Of a DNA stretch of 64,000 nucleotides, positions 1 through 13,000 are shown one piece after another. This stretch comes from Thunnus maccoyii (lineage: Eukaryota > Chordata > Actinopteri > Scombriformes > Scombridae): positions 28,990,662 to 29,054,661 of the forward strand of contig NC_056533.1 of the NCBI RefSeq assembly GCF_910596095.1, in the 5' to 3' direction. How positions within the stretch are numbered: position 1 is the first letter of the stretch; each line of letters starts with the position of its first letter. The notes beneath the pieces were generated by a model. The model had not been told where the DNA came from, searched no databases, and was given only the letters and a program-made list of their open reading frames with translations. Made by a program: the position numbers and the translations under genes.

Positions 1-1229
1 CATCGAGCAAACCGTCCCAACATCTGGAGGTCATCACAGCAAACACCCAGTCTCTTGTTGACCCTGTAAACACACCCGTAGAATGTGGACTACTATTGTT
101 TATATGATTATGATCATTTGTGTCTGATATGGTTTTTCCCTTAAAGAAACCTAACATTTCTTAAAAGCTACTAATGTACTTACAAAATCAATGAATAAGC
201 AGATATGTTGAAGTTGAACAGCTAGAAACAAGATGCCACCTACAATACTTCACTGAAAAATGGACTCTCAGTGTATTTGTACTGTACTTGTATAAGTTGC
301 GTACTGGACCACGACTGACTCCCAACCTATTTGTGATGTCACTAAATCATGCTTCTGTGTGCATGTTTTTAAACTCAGATTTCTGGTGAACACAAAGAAA
401 CTTTCCCTCTTCAGCAGATGAATGATGAAAACAGCCACATGCATCATTCTGCACAGTGAAGCTCAAACATCCAACAAGTGAAGTTACAATAAGTGAAACT
501 CATTTTTGAGTAGAGGGGGACTTCCATCTGTACAACTTGTTTAGCTGTGATTAAAAAGAGCCGAGTAAACCGGGTTAAGTTTATCTTCCGCTACGTCCTT
601 GCGAGAAATTAGTAAGTTTGGCATCTATTATACTTTTCTGTTTCCATGAGAGGTCTGTAGAACTGTGCCGAGCGCTTGATATTGAGTTCTTCTTAGTTTA
701 AAAGATTGATCCCTCCGACTGTATTATTGACAGAAGTCTAACGTGTAAGACAGTCAAAGAAAATCCACCAGCCTGTAGAAACTTTTTTTACAGCTTCTCC
801 TGGAGAACTTTTTTTCAGTCACTATTGATTTCAATGCTGCTGTATTTCATCGCCTAATTAACCGTATTACTGATTATCCCAACTTACGAATACTGAATTT
901 TTTAGACATGTACACCAATAATTTGTAAAATCGTGGCTGGATAAAAAGTAAAAGTTCATGATGGAGCTGTGTGATACTGGGAGGCCATTTCCTCGCCAGA
1001 TGAGCCCTCGGCTGCAGCTGAGAACAATACGGCTGTTTGATTAGCTTCATCCATTATTCACACACACACCACACTCACCTAGACACTGTGGTGACCAGTT
1101 ACGCAGAGAGAGAAAGGGATGGGAGGAGTTCAAATCAAGTGTGTGTGTGTGCAGTCATGTTAAAATGTGTTTCCACTGTGGAAAATGTCCAACAACGTAA
1201 AAGTTGTTTTGTCTTTTCCTCATTTCCAG
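1..1229 (+). other. Intron (or upstream sequence) of the + strand gene; no coding exon recognised
   Basis: No reading frame here resembles a known LYSMD2 exon. The stretch from about 225 to 531 is a degraded copy of a dispersed repeat that recurs at 12.82-13.23 kb and 52.70-53.06 kb. The rest is AT-rich unique-looking DNA. Confidence 0.4.
225..531 (+). repeat. Dispersed repeat family A, copy 1 (degraded MITE)
   Basis: Shared landmarks with the other two copies include a TTGCGTACTGGACCA-like stretch, a GTGATGTCAC stretch, TTCAGCAGATGAAT, CATCCAAC, and an end motif GAGGGGGACTT. The left end is unclear. It has no coding capacity. Confidence 0.55.
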
Positions 1230-1281
1230 GAGCAGTGAGGAGAACTACACGGCCCCCACGACGTCATACCAGGAGATCTAA
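1230..1281 (+). CDS. lysmd2: Probable last coding exon of lysmd2 (LysM domain-containing protein 2)
   Basis: A pyrimidine-rich acceptor ending in CAG at 1227-1229 precedes a short open stretch that reads SSEENYTAPTTSYQEI and stops at TAA 1279-1281. The first base completes a codon begun in an upstream exon outside the window. The acidic, tyrosine-containing tail loosely resembles the C-terminus of vertebrate LYSMD2 (pattern EE-x-Y-x-T-x-SY), but this is too short to be decisive. The main support is context: in tetrapods LYSMD2 is the tail-to-tail neighbour of SCG3, and this exon lies on the opposite strand to scg3 just past its 3' end, followed by a clear polyadenylation signal. LYSMD2 is a small intracellular LysM-domain protein of poorly known role. 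No LysM domain is visible here, since it would be in upstream exons. The existence of a terminal exon is likelier than its identity. Confidence 0.5.
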
Positions 1282-1990
1282 AAGGACGAGTCTGTTTACC
1301 TGGAGCTCTGTCTCTGATGCACACACACACACACATACACACACAAAACACTTTTCACACCATGACCTCATGCTTTATTCTTTACCTTTTTTGCTTTTAC
1401 CAAACAATGTTGAACAAATGTGTCATGTTTGCCTTTTTATTTATTGATATGCAATTATTATGATGTATATGATTGTTATTGTTTTGTAAAGTTTTACTGG
1501 GAGACTTACAGTGCAGAGGAGCATCTTATATCCTAGCACATGTGCCCATCCATTCATCATATGCTTGTGAAGCTGCTGTATAGAAACCACCTGCTGCATA
1601 CACACACACACACATACACACACACTCACTCACAGAGTGCTAAGCAATTCCAGAAGGATTAGCTTGTTAGCCTTGCTAACCGCTTCTGATTTTCTAAATC
1701 CCCTCTTAGAATAGCATCATTGGAAAGTATATTCAGGCCTTCCTCATCAGTGTTTACCCTGTATGAGCAAACCCTAAACAGAAGCGGTGGATGGACTCAA
1801 GCCTTTCAACACGTTCCGTTTGCCTCATTGAAGCGTTTTCTTTAGGAACAGAAGGGACTGCTCTATTTTTTTGAAGTGTGAATGCATTATTTATGTGTGT
1901 GGAGAACTGTCTGTTACAGCTGTTTTAATGTGCTTCTAAATTATGTTGGTTTTATTTGGGGAGAATAAATAAGTATTTAAACCAAGACAT
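1282..1990 (+). other. lysmd2: 3' UTR of the + strand gene (probable lysmd2) with polyadenylation signal
   Basis: After the stop codon the sequence is non-coding in all frames, contains two short CA repeats (about 1319-1346 and 1600-1623), and ends in AATAAA at 1964-1969. A GT-rich stretch near 2000-2030 would suit a downstream cleavage element. The end near 1990 is inferred from the signal position. Confidence 0.5.
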
Positions 1991-2084
1991 GAAGATCTGG
2001 AGTGTTTTCATGACAGGTTCTTGTGAGCATGTGGGGATGTGAGTTTTAAGTGAGTTAAGTACACAGGTAAAGAAAAGGCAATGT

Positions 2085-2846
2085 TTTAATTGCTTTTACA
2101 CTTTAGGAAAAAAAATCACAGATATTTACATTTAAAAATACTTCATCTTGTGTCTCTAAAGAGATGGAAATGTTGAACTCACAGAGATGTGCAGAGAAAA
2201 ACGATGCATTCATCGCCCCCTAGTGGGCCCCAGAAGAATTACAGCAGAACGGAACAAAGGAATACAGAGGGCACTGACATGATGATACACAACAAATATA
2301 TTTTTGGTAAAATGAAAAGCAGGAATACATTAAGATCTTACATATACACCGGAAAAAGAAATATAATAGGCTAAGACAGGTTACACATAATGAGTACAAT
2401 TTGATATATATGTAATTTGTTGCAAAAAACTTATTGGAAACAGTAGTTGATGACAAAGCTACAGCATCATACTCTCATAACATTAATTTCCCACGAGGGT
2501 CAAGATGGAGTAAATGCTATTATTTAGTTGGATGCGTCAGTCAGTTACATAAAATTCTCTCTCAATAATATTCTATTACTCTGCAATCTTGGCGTGCAAA
2601 TATTATCAGTTAGGAATGATTTTACTGTTTTGTTGATAGTGTTGTTAAATCCCTTCTCTTGATATGTTTGGGGGATGTATGGGAGAGTAAAGGAGTTCCT
2701 CTAAGCAGGTAGTTTTGAATACATAGTATATACTTTACCATGCCATGGGAAAAAACTGTAAGAAATTAGGGCTCTGTTGCAGATCTTAGTGTCAGATTCA
2801 GTCCTGTGTTTTAGGCCAGAGTTTGGCTGGATGATGGATGATGGCG
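2085..2846 (-). other. scg3: Probable scg3 3' UTR
   Basis: Non-coding sequence follows the scg3 stop codon at 2847. The only polyadenylation hexamer I see on this strand is ATTAAA at 2090-2085, so the true end is uncertain. If correct, the scg3 and + strand transcripts end within about 120 bp of each other, tail to tail. Confidence 0.35.
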
Positions 2847-2965
2847 TTACAGGCTGCTGTAGATCCTCTTGATGGTGTCACCTTCGCCCTTGGCGATGAT
2901 GCCCTTCTCGATGTAGGAGTCAACCTGCTGGTCCATGAAATCCTTCAGCTTGGACAGGTCATAAT
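2847..2965 (-). CDS. scg3: scg3 coding exon 12 (C-terminus)
   Basis: Residues 450-488 and TAA stop at 2849-2847. [20 protein letters not shown] leads into the invariant IKRIYSSL end of the family. Acceptor TTTCTAG. Confidence 0.96.
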
Positions 2966-5900
2966 CTAGAAAGGAAGACAAGAACAAATGACGGGTTTAT
3001 AATCTGGGACACAGAGAGGAAGATCATAAGACAGATCAGACATCAAAATCCTATCCTGAAGTAGTGTCTTCTTAAGACAAGACACTCAAACAAGCCATAA
3101 TCTGGTTCGGTAGTTCATTATCAAGGAGGATTGAGGTCAGGGTTAGTATGTCTGTGGTAGAAGATAACATGTACAAGCATTAAATAAGGAGGTCAAAAGA
3201 TCACTGACTGAGACATAATAAGTTACACTTCTTACAGTGATATCATAATTATACCTTCTATTAAGCACAGTTTGTATCCACCCTGTTCTGGATAAGTCAT
3301 TGCCTTTTAAAATAGTACCATAAGGCCGCAGTATGATGTAGCTATATTTAGATATGAACCAACTCTGTATTATAAATCATGGCAACAAATGAGTTTCAGA
3401 GTGAGCAAACAGCTGCTGCACCACTTCCCCCTGTGCTGAATGACTGAATAAAGAGGGAACAGAAGGACAGAGGACAGCCCAGAAGTCACGCTAACATTTC
3501 CAGCTACGGCAATTTATTGAGATGCTTCAAGATACAGTTGCTGCAACACACAGTTTACCGATGACAAACATGACATGTGTGAGGGATTAACTGAATGTGA
3601 TTAGACACAGCACTGATTCTCTCAGTCTTGGCTGTGAGGAGCCCCAGAGCCAAAAACAGGATGACGACTCTACGTCCATCTGCTCCTCTGGCTAATCTGT
3701 GTAGCGTGTAGGCGTAAACACACAAACACACACACACACACAAACATACACACAGGTACGCACACATTTACACACAACCAGTCCACTGAGATTGTCCTAA
3801 TGGGTGTTTCTGGTAGAGTAAACACAATAAATGGCTTGTTGCCCACGCTGTTTCTATGACACTGTTTTTTTGGTTGAAAAGGCTTTTGTACTCCACCTGC
3901 TGTTCTTTCACTGGAGATAAACTAAAATACAGAGAGAGCATGCAGAGGGAGAAATTTAATGTGATACAAGGTGTGATGGATAAGTAGGAACAGACGGTGT
4001 ATCATTTTAGTCACTGAGAGTACCACCCTGGGAAAATTGGGCGAGGGCACATTTTGACTCTCTGAGTGCGTGTTCACTCTGAGCTTGTCTGTCTCCTCTG
4101 CCCGGATCACTGACAGGCAGGCGGGGAGGCCTCTGTTGTCCCAGACAACCGCTAAGCGCACTAGAATGCTAATGAAGTGTCCCATATGGAGCCAGGTTGG
4201 AGATGAGCACAGAACAAAACTTCCCTGCTGCTCCGGCCCCTCTGCTCTGGACACTCCAGCTCTGTAAGCTCAGCGTCAGGCTTTGAAGGCATTCTTTCTT
4301 TCTTTGGTTTTTAAGATGCACACAGGAATCTGGGTCAAACTTTGTTTTTTATCTGTAATTCCTCTGTCCTCAGCGGCTGAAGCACATATTGATCGGCTCA
4401 GATTAGATCAGGTCAGTGAACATTAACTGTACGTATAAGTATCACTGAGCTAGAACTTTTTTTTTTTAGTCCGAGAAGAACTAATGTGATGATCACCAGT
4501 GCACGGATGGCCTGAATAGTGAGAACTCATTAACATTTCATTCTCTGCTGCTTAATTAAGCACCACTGGGCATTGATTTTACACTGCGGAGAGCTGAACA
4601 GCAGACTTTTGTGTGTCAGGCTATCACAGTTTTCACAGCTCTGCAGACTGGTGCAGTTTCTGGGTCGCATGCTGCTTCTTTATGAGCAGTGACAGTTAAC
4701 AGTGTTGGTACGGTTGTATCACAGAGATGCACTCACAAACATGTGCTATACATCTTGAGAAATGAGCAGAGATTGATGGTCTGTTCGTGGCGTTTTTGTG
4801 ATGTTGTGATAGAAGTGCTAATTATGTACTAGGTTCAATATTTGCAATAACATCTCCTTTTTACACATTTGCACGTGTGCTCAACTGGACAGACACACGC
4901 CATAAATGTTGAGGAACAGGTAGGAGGGAATAAATGAATAGACTTTTGTCTCTGAACAAAGCAGCTGCATCATGAGTAATTAGGACAGGCTCATCAAGAT
5001 TTATCCATATTCATGAGATCTGGAGTGAAGCATCTATCCAGTATCCCACACTCATTTTAATTGCAAATTCAAGATAACAAAAGAGGCTTCAATTTTTTTG
5101 TTCTTCAGTGTGTCGCCTTAGACCTGTCTGTGACCCCCCACAGTTTACTGAGGACACGAGGTTTGCAAATGAAGATGTTTTCTTGTTCTAGCTCTTACAA
5201 CTAAAGCCAAGATCGGACAGGGGAGAACATATTAATTAGACTTATAAAATGGAAACGTTAGTGAATTTTTGTCTGCAGTTGGTTTCTTCAGTTGGTTACT
5301 AAGCAAAATGAGTGTCTCTCACCATCTTTGCCTTCTTCTTTGCTGTGTTTCTTCAGCCACTCGATGTTCTTTCTGATGGCCTCCAGATAGGTCTCTGATT
5401 TGCCAGGCTGATCTGAAGTTTAGAGAAGGAGCAAATAAAAAAAGGAGACATGAGAACGCTCCCGTTTTATGTTTAAGAAAACAGAAAATAATTTCTCTTT
5501 ACTTCTCATGTAGCACATTAATACTCCAGAAGAGCATAGTATCTACCAAACAGTAAGACAGTGCTGCCTTACACTTATTAATAATTTACACCACAACATT
5601 TTCCTAAAGCAAGAGTTTTGCTTCAGTTTTTAAATTTCTGTAGCAATGGGAACACGCTGGCGGCCAGGATTGTACTTTCATATTGAACTAACAGCACAAT
5701 AAGACATGCACATGCAGAAAACGTGGGAGATATGTATATGAAACCTACAGTTTGAGATTAAAGTTGTGGTAATAACGTAAAAGAGAAATGGGAATTAACA
5801 TAGTGGGAAATGGGAAAAAAGAATTAGAAATGAACATATCAGCAGAAGACTGGAAATTTTCTACGTGGAAACTTTAAGACATCACAATCAAAATTGTGGA

Positions 5901-8900
5901 AGGAATTTGCTAGGAGAGTGAGCATGAGATATTTTATTATGCATTATAAGTATCGGAAATGTTACTCATTAGGAGGGACTAGTTGGTGGAGAGGATGTGG
6001 GGAACAAGTAGCAAATTATACACACAAATTCTTTTCCTGTATTACTTTTCTGGGAAGAGGTTGAGAAAACCTTAAAGTATAATTTTGATTAATTTATTGA
6101 CCTTTTAAACTAGAAAATATTTTGGGTACTAATTTACTAGGAAAGATAAAATCGGCTGACATGTATCTCGTTAACATATTGCAGCCATGAAGCAGGTGAC
6201 AAGGACATGGAAACAGCCAAATCCACTAAAACTAAATTCACGTCTATCAACAATAGAACCAATTTTGGACATGAAAAGATTAACCTTTACAATCAGACAT
6301 TGTAAAAAAAATGGAATAAGATTGACTCCAAAGACAGACTCCATAAAATAACATATTATAATAACAGATTTGCAATGAACAGGTAACCCCAATGACAATC
6401 CCAACTCTCCTACCCCACCCCATCCCTCCCTCTTTTTTTTTTGGTTTGGTTGTGTTCGCGTCTCCTGGTTATTTTCTGTTATTTACATGTTGGTTAACAG
6501 AACTCATATAAATAGTTAATTTGAAGTAATCTGAAGTAAACAGTTGTCTAGAAGACAATGAGGAAAATTAAGAGATTAAAGTTGAAGAGATTAAAATTGA
6601 AGCTAGCTACCAATCATGATTAGATTATTGCTTAACCACAGATTAAATGTAAGAATTTTGCTTGATTAATGACATATGACCCTCATATGTCCATAAATAT
6701 TATGATGTAACTCAGTGCAGCCTGTCAACATATACATAACACAGATTTTAGTTGACATTACTCAGGATTTACTTCATTTCCTGCTGGAATAAATGTCCTG
6801 AGGGTAATCCTGCTCTATGTTTCATTTTGTTTTTCCTTTTTTATGTGTCTGTGTGTGTGTGTGTGTGTGTCTGTGTGCGTGTGGATTAGGCTGTTGAGTG
6901 GGTACAGGATAGTGTACAGGCACAGAAAATAATGGCAGCTGTGATAGGCTGTCCTGTGAGTGTTATTGGACTGGCCTAGTTCAGGGACACTCAGGAACTT
7001 AGCTATGATTGGCCTGGACTGCACAGTGTTGTTTATTTCCTGTTGGCCCCGCTGAGTCAAAACAAAAGGTCTGCCGTCACAGCTGTGACTGTCGCATTCA
7101 GACAGCCGTCGCATTCAGACAAATTTAGAAGACTGTTTACTGAAGTAGAGTGAATATGAACATTTTTGCTTCATTAAATTGATGTAAATTTGCATATTTG
7201 AGAATAATAATATTTGAAAATTGTGCATTTATTTGAAATGTGACACAAAACAAAACAATGAAATCATATTGCAAAGTAAAAAAAAAAAAAAAAAAAAGGG
7301 GCACATAGTTCATCATTTTTCGGGGGCTAAATGGAAAATTTGTATAAAAGTATTTAGCACATAATCAAATTTCTAAACACATGTTTCCTCTGGTCATCAG
7401 GATTAGTTTGTGGACTGACTGGTCTCAGTTGACGGCTGCTCCTCCTTGGTTGAGTCTTTCAGGTTTTCATACTCCTTCTGCATCTTGGCAGCCTCGGCCT
7501 TGGTGTTGTCATCCTCATCCAAGTATTTTCCTAAAGCGAGGAAACAGTACAGGGAATGATAAAAATGTAAAGCTATTTTCAGAGGGTGAATCAATAATAT
7601 GTGAGAAAATAGATCTCAGTTGTTGGTGGAGATATGTAAAGGTAAATTTAACCCAACCAAACCATGTGTTTCTGCCCTTAGAAATGTATCCCCATAACTG
7701 GTGGGTGAGGTTATGGAGAGCATTCTGGCAACAAACTAACCCTCATGAAGACTAAAATGAGAAAAATAAACATCTTTTGTACAACTTAAAAAGTTTTAAA
7801 AGACCTCAGGATGTGCTGTTGGTCACCAAGTTTTTTTTAAGATTAAGTTATTCCCATAGGTAGAACCATATTTTGTAGGGGAAACGTACTTGCACAGTCA
7901 AACTTATGTACCTCCACATATTCTAATAAACAAGTTTGTGTTTTTCTGAACATATTTGACTTGTGAGGCTGTTTACCGTTGGATCCGGTGAAATCAGGAG
8001 CCCCGAGAGACTTGCCCAGCTTGTTCTTGGTCTGCATGGCGATCATAGCATCCAGGTTCTCTACAGGTGGGTGAGACAGGCCAAATATTCATGTTAGATT
8101 TAATCAGCGTTGTGTAGTCAGTTCACTGTACAGACGATGAATGAAAAGCCTCTTAACCGCTTGAAAGCCCCTCGCTTTTCCAGTGTGACTCAGAGGGTAA
8201 TTATCATTAGAAAAGGGTTTCATCCAATTAACGAAAAGGACATGCGAGTGTATGATGATCGTAATAAACAAAATCTTATTTTTCTCCATTTTCATTTTCA
8301 ATAATTTATTTATGAATCATCAACTGAATATTGCCAAAAACAGCCTTTGTAGGGATAATGAATCCACTTATTTAATAAACAAAGACACAGGCCTGTAATT
8401 TTTTACCTCTAGATTCACGTGTAAACCTCAAAGTTATATAGTGTCACCTTTTGAACACAGCACAAAAGAGTTAGATTTCATTATAAAAAGGTAAAACTGG
8501 GGGCCAAACATATAACAAAAATAATCACATTTATTTGAGGAGTTGAGAACATGAATAAACAAAAGTGTAAAAATGATCTAATAACTGTATGTAATCCTCT
8601 ATATCAAGTTCACTTAACGCTATTAGAGGGCTCAAATTTAGCAGTTGAGACCATAATGACTCATTGGAAAAAAATATAGTGACTTAGTATTTCTAGAGAG
8701 AAGGTGACACTTTTTGAATAGAAGTCAATGGGAGCCAGGGATTTTTGGAGGCTAGTATCTGGTGGCCATTGGCGCACTTTAAGGTAATTCCGCATTGGTT
8801 TAAGTCTGACTGACTCATAAAAATATAAATGTTTTCTGCTTCGGGTCCAGATCCTGCAGGAGTTTTGTACTATGACAAAAGATAAGATATCTGAAACAGG

Positions 8901-9994
8901 AAGGCTTAACTTCAGCTCTATAACTGTGCATTGAGGAGCCTTATGATTTCCATACTCATCTATGTTCACTACAGCCTCCTTTTATTTCTTATTATCTAAC
9001 CATCTCTCTTTCCCTTGTGCTTTCTCTGTGTATTCATGCCGCCCCCTCCCACCTGTAGCACAGTGGAAGCCCATTATTTCATCCTCTCCCTCTGCCCACA
9101 CAAACACACACACACAAACACACCGCCTTTACCTCCCCCGCTCTCTTCCTCTGCATCTCTCTCTCTATCTTTGGGCTTGTATCACCCTCAGGCAGATTAT
9201 CTTTGACTGATAGCTGTGTGTATTCAGTTGTGTACCTGTCTGACTCATCGGAGCATTATGGGCAGCTGGGGGGGCAGAGGTGGGGAGGGGGGACATTGAT
9301 GTGTTGCTAGGCGATGGTGAAATTCTGTCCTGTTAACCCTGCGCAACCTATACTACATAAAGCTAAGGGGTTGCCTAGGAAACTCACATCTTGTGTAATG
9401 GTATATGCCTGTTATGTCGTGGTGTGTAACATCAGCAGTGGTCATTTGCTCCGCTGTGTGAGCATAATGGCCAGCAGCTGCTACAGGGGTCATCTGAGGG
9501 AGTACTGATTAGGCCAGCCTTACTTTTACTAGTACTCAATCACTGTTCTTATAATAGGTTATACACATTTTAAACTCATTATAATTAGCAACATATTTAT
9601 ATCTCTGCTCTTTGTTAAGTTGATTAGCTGGTCAACAGAAAATTAATCTGTTACAAAATTAATAATTAAAGTGATTGTTTACGTCATTTATTAAGAAAAA
9701 ATGACAAACATGCTCTGTTTCCAGCTTCTAAAATGTGATGATTTGCTGTTTTTCACTGTTTAATCTCATTTTAATTAGAATTTCTTTTGGTTTTGGACGG
9801 TTGGTGCAGCAAATCAAGCAATTTGAAGATGTCACTTTGAGCTCTGGAAACTTGTGATGGGCATTTTTTTTTTTTTTTTTTTTACAATTTTCTGATGTTT
9901 TATTGACTGAATGATGAAAATATAATTAAAATATTAATAGATAATGAAAATAATCTTACAACCCTAGTTAAGAACGCAATTGTCTGCCGAGCTG

Positions 9995-10050
<56 letters not shown>

Positions 10051-13000
10051 TCTTCTTCCTTATATAGCATTTCTGTTTTTTCTGTGTGGCATTGTGTGTC
10101 ATTTGAAACAGAGAGAGAGAGGAGAGAGATGTTGTGTCTGGGGCTCTCTGAGGTTCGCAAAGAGAGATGACAGCTGTCCCTTACAGGTGGCTGACCTTTC
10201 CAATGGCTACTAACATGATGGCCAGCCATGAAAACTGGCCTGGTTATAGGATGCCCCTGACACTAATCTGTCTGTGCAGGCTTCACACTCCACTGCACCA
10301 GCTGATGGGGAACATTAACTCGGCTGAACACACACAGAAAACAAGGAAAAAGCACTCATAACACACAGAGACGCAGAAATTCACACACATTAGCCAGCTA
10401 ATGCAACTAAGGGATTTAAACTTAAAATGTGAATCTTTCATCCTTCTGTTAGAAACACGTACTGTATGTAGGGCTGTGCAATATAGTTGGAATTACAATA
10501 TTAATAAGAATATTTCATGATATTAAATATACTGTGATATGGTGAATGTATGCAAAATCACACAAAACAAGAAATTAGACTTCAAAGAAATCAACTATGT
10601 TCCACTGTAAAGCATTACATCAGCAACTCCTCACATGTGTAAAATAAAACCCTAAATAACTCTTTCTGTTAGTTTTTAATTACAATTTAATTGGAATGAC
10701 ATGATGCCACTCAAAGTAGAGACACAATAATTTGATAAACTGATGATAATGAATAATATTGAATAATGGTTTCCACTTTCTAATAAGCTACCATTTATAA
10801 AGAGTTTTTAAGCTGTAACTAATGGCTTAATTAATGGCAAATAAATAATTTACAGATCAGTTATAAGCTATTAATAGAAGTTCAAGAAAGGCATTCACTT
10901 TTATCCTGTTTAACCCTTCTATTTAATAGGTTTCTCCCTTCCTAATAATTCATCAGGTCTACACTTTATAAATCCTATTAAGTCATTAATAAAAAGTTTT
11001 TAATCCATCAGGTTTGCAAGTATAAATGTTAACAAGTTGTTAATAAATGGATTTTGGTTCAAGTAAATGGCCAAACAATCAAAAAAATCCTTAAAACCTG
11101 GCAACCAAAAAGTTTTTCTTATTAATTGCTTATAACTGATCTATTTGATTAGTTCACTACAACTTGTAAAGTGGTACCATATTATTGACTCATCACCCAC
11201 TATCACAACATGACATCATGTTATTCACCTTTCATGCAATGAGGTCTTCAAGGACTTTGGAACCTAAGATACCTTTTAGATGAAGCCTTAGCTTCAGGCA
11301 CTTGATGTTCCCGTCTATAAATAAACACATCTGCCGTTCTGTCATGTCTTACCCAAATAGGACACTCCCTCCTCAGGTGTGATGGTGCCGTACTTCACCA
11401 TCATCTTCACAAAGTCAATCAGCGTCTTCATGATAGTGATCAGTGTCTCTCTCTCCTGCGCGTCCTCATCTGCAACAGCAAACCAGAAGACTCACTCAAA
11501 ACCAACATCTAGTATCGATGTTTTGGCACCGGTAATTGGTTGCCATGGTGTTAATGTTACCACATGTTGTTTGACCGCAGGGGTCATGACGATGGGTTTA
11601 TGAATAATTAGTGTGCACATTTCATCCGCACTTCCTAGGAAGATATGTCAGGGGAAACAAAGGCGGACAAAACAGGCACTGACTCATCTTTGAGAACAAT
11701 ATTGCCATGACAACAACAGCTCTCTAGTCTTGTTCTTGATCTGAAGAACTGCTATCTTTGGAGAGAAGCAATGATAATATGTGATTTAAGATGTCACAGT
11801 GACCTCTGGTACATTTGTGTTTTTACCTGAGTTAAGGCTTCTGAGCAGGCGGTAGAAGTTTGGGAAGTACTGCAGGTCCTGGAGCCCGTCCTCTGGGCTC
11901 ACTTCATTGCCCTCCTCAGTATCTCTGTCCCAGGTGTTGTCCGCTGTGTCATCCCTATCTTCTTCTGCATCCCTGTCCACCTCATCCTCAACATCATCGG
12001 TGTATCCTTCCTCGTCCTCCTCGTCTTCGCTGGGCTGCTCCCACGCATCCTGGAGAGAAGTTTTTGTCATTATTATTGTTATTACATCAATATCATTACT
12101 ATCGCTTCTTTGAAGGTTTTTACCACGTTTGCATCCGAGCCCTGGTCATCCTGCTCTCCTCTGGTTTCTTGGTTGTTGTCGGCGTCCTCGATCTCATTGT
12201 TCTTCGCGTTTTTGGTGATGAGATCCTGGAGAGCCTCGGCCACCTGGTACTCCAGAGTGTCTGCCTGACTATCTGTTATCTACAGAAAGACAGACAGAAA
12301 GACTGAGAACAATGATAACAATGTAAAATGTGGTAGACAGAACAGCATTGATCACTGCCACTGAGAGATCCATCTCACAAACAAACAACTTATTGAATGT
12401 CAAAAAACTAATTCACAACTGGAACTATTTTTTCTTCAAGGCATGAAGTACGTTTCACACATCTTTTCCTCTCCTAGTGAAGGAAATGAGCAGTATACCG
12501 AGAGAGCAATCTCCTGTTGAGGAAATGTCATGCCACATGCTGTGTCTTATCGAACACCATATGAGGTTACAAGCTCACGACCTACCAGCCCCAGTTTGAG
12601 CAGCTTGGAAACAATCCTGTCAAACACTCCTCTGTCGTCCTCCTCGTAAATTTTGTTTGCAATCTTCTGGACAATATCCTCTGCTGTCAGCGGAGTGCCG
12701 TCCACCTGACGGAAGCTCTCTGGGTCATCTGGGAGGAGAAGACACATATGTTATCCAACTTCAGCTTTCTAAAGATGCTTATTAGCTGTGTACTAGTATA
12801 AAGCAGGTGTTTCTGCTTTAATTCAAGGTCCCCCTCCAGTCAGAAATCTGTTTTCTTCATCTTCCTACAGTTGGATGTTTGAGCTTTTTACTGGGCAGAA
12901 TGATGTGTGTGCAGAGTTTGACACTAGAAGGCTGTTTTTGCATAAATCAGCTGAAGAAGAAAAGTTTCTTTGTACCTACAAGCATGATTTGTGACATCAC

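Larger units (their letters stand above)
8061..11352 (-). other. scg3 intron 8, rich in degraded repeats
   Basis: The largest scg3 intron (3.3 kb). It holds a repeat fragment at about 8640-8790, a dispersed repeat at about 9600-9965, a 49-bp CA microsatellite, and an inverted-repeat element at about 10765-11185. No additional exon is needed, since exons 8 and 9 join in phase. Confidence 0.6.

Noticed and set aside
11860..12306. 148-codon + strand frame spanning an scg3 intron
   Set aside because: Antisense to scg3 exons 6 and 7; its leucine/serine/proline-rich reading is what an acidic exon gives when reversed.
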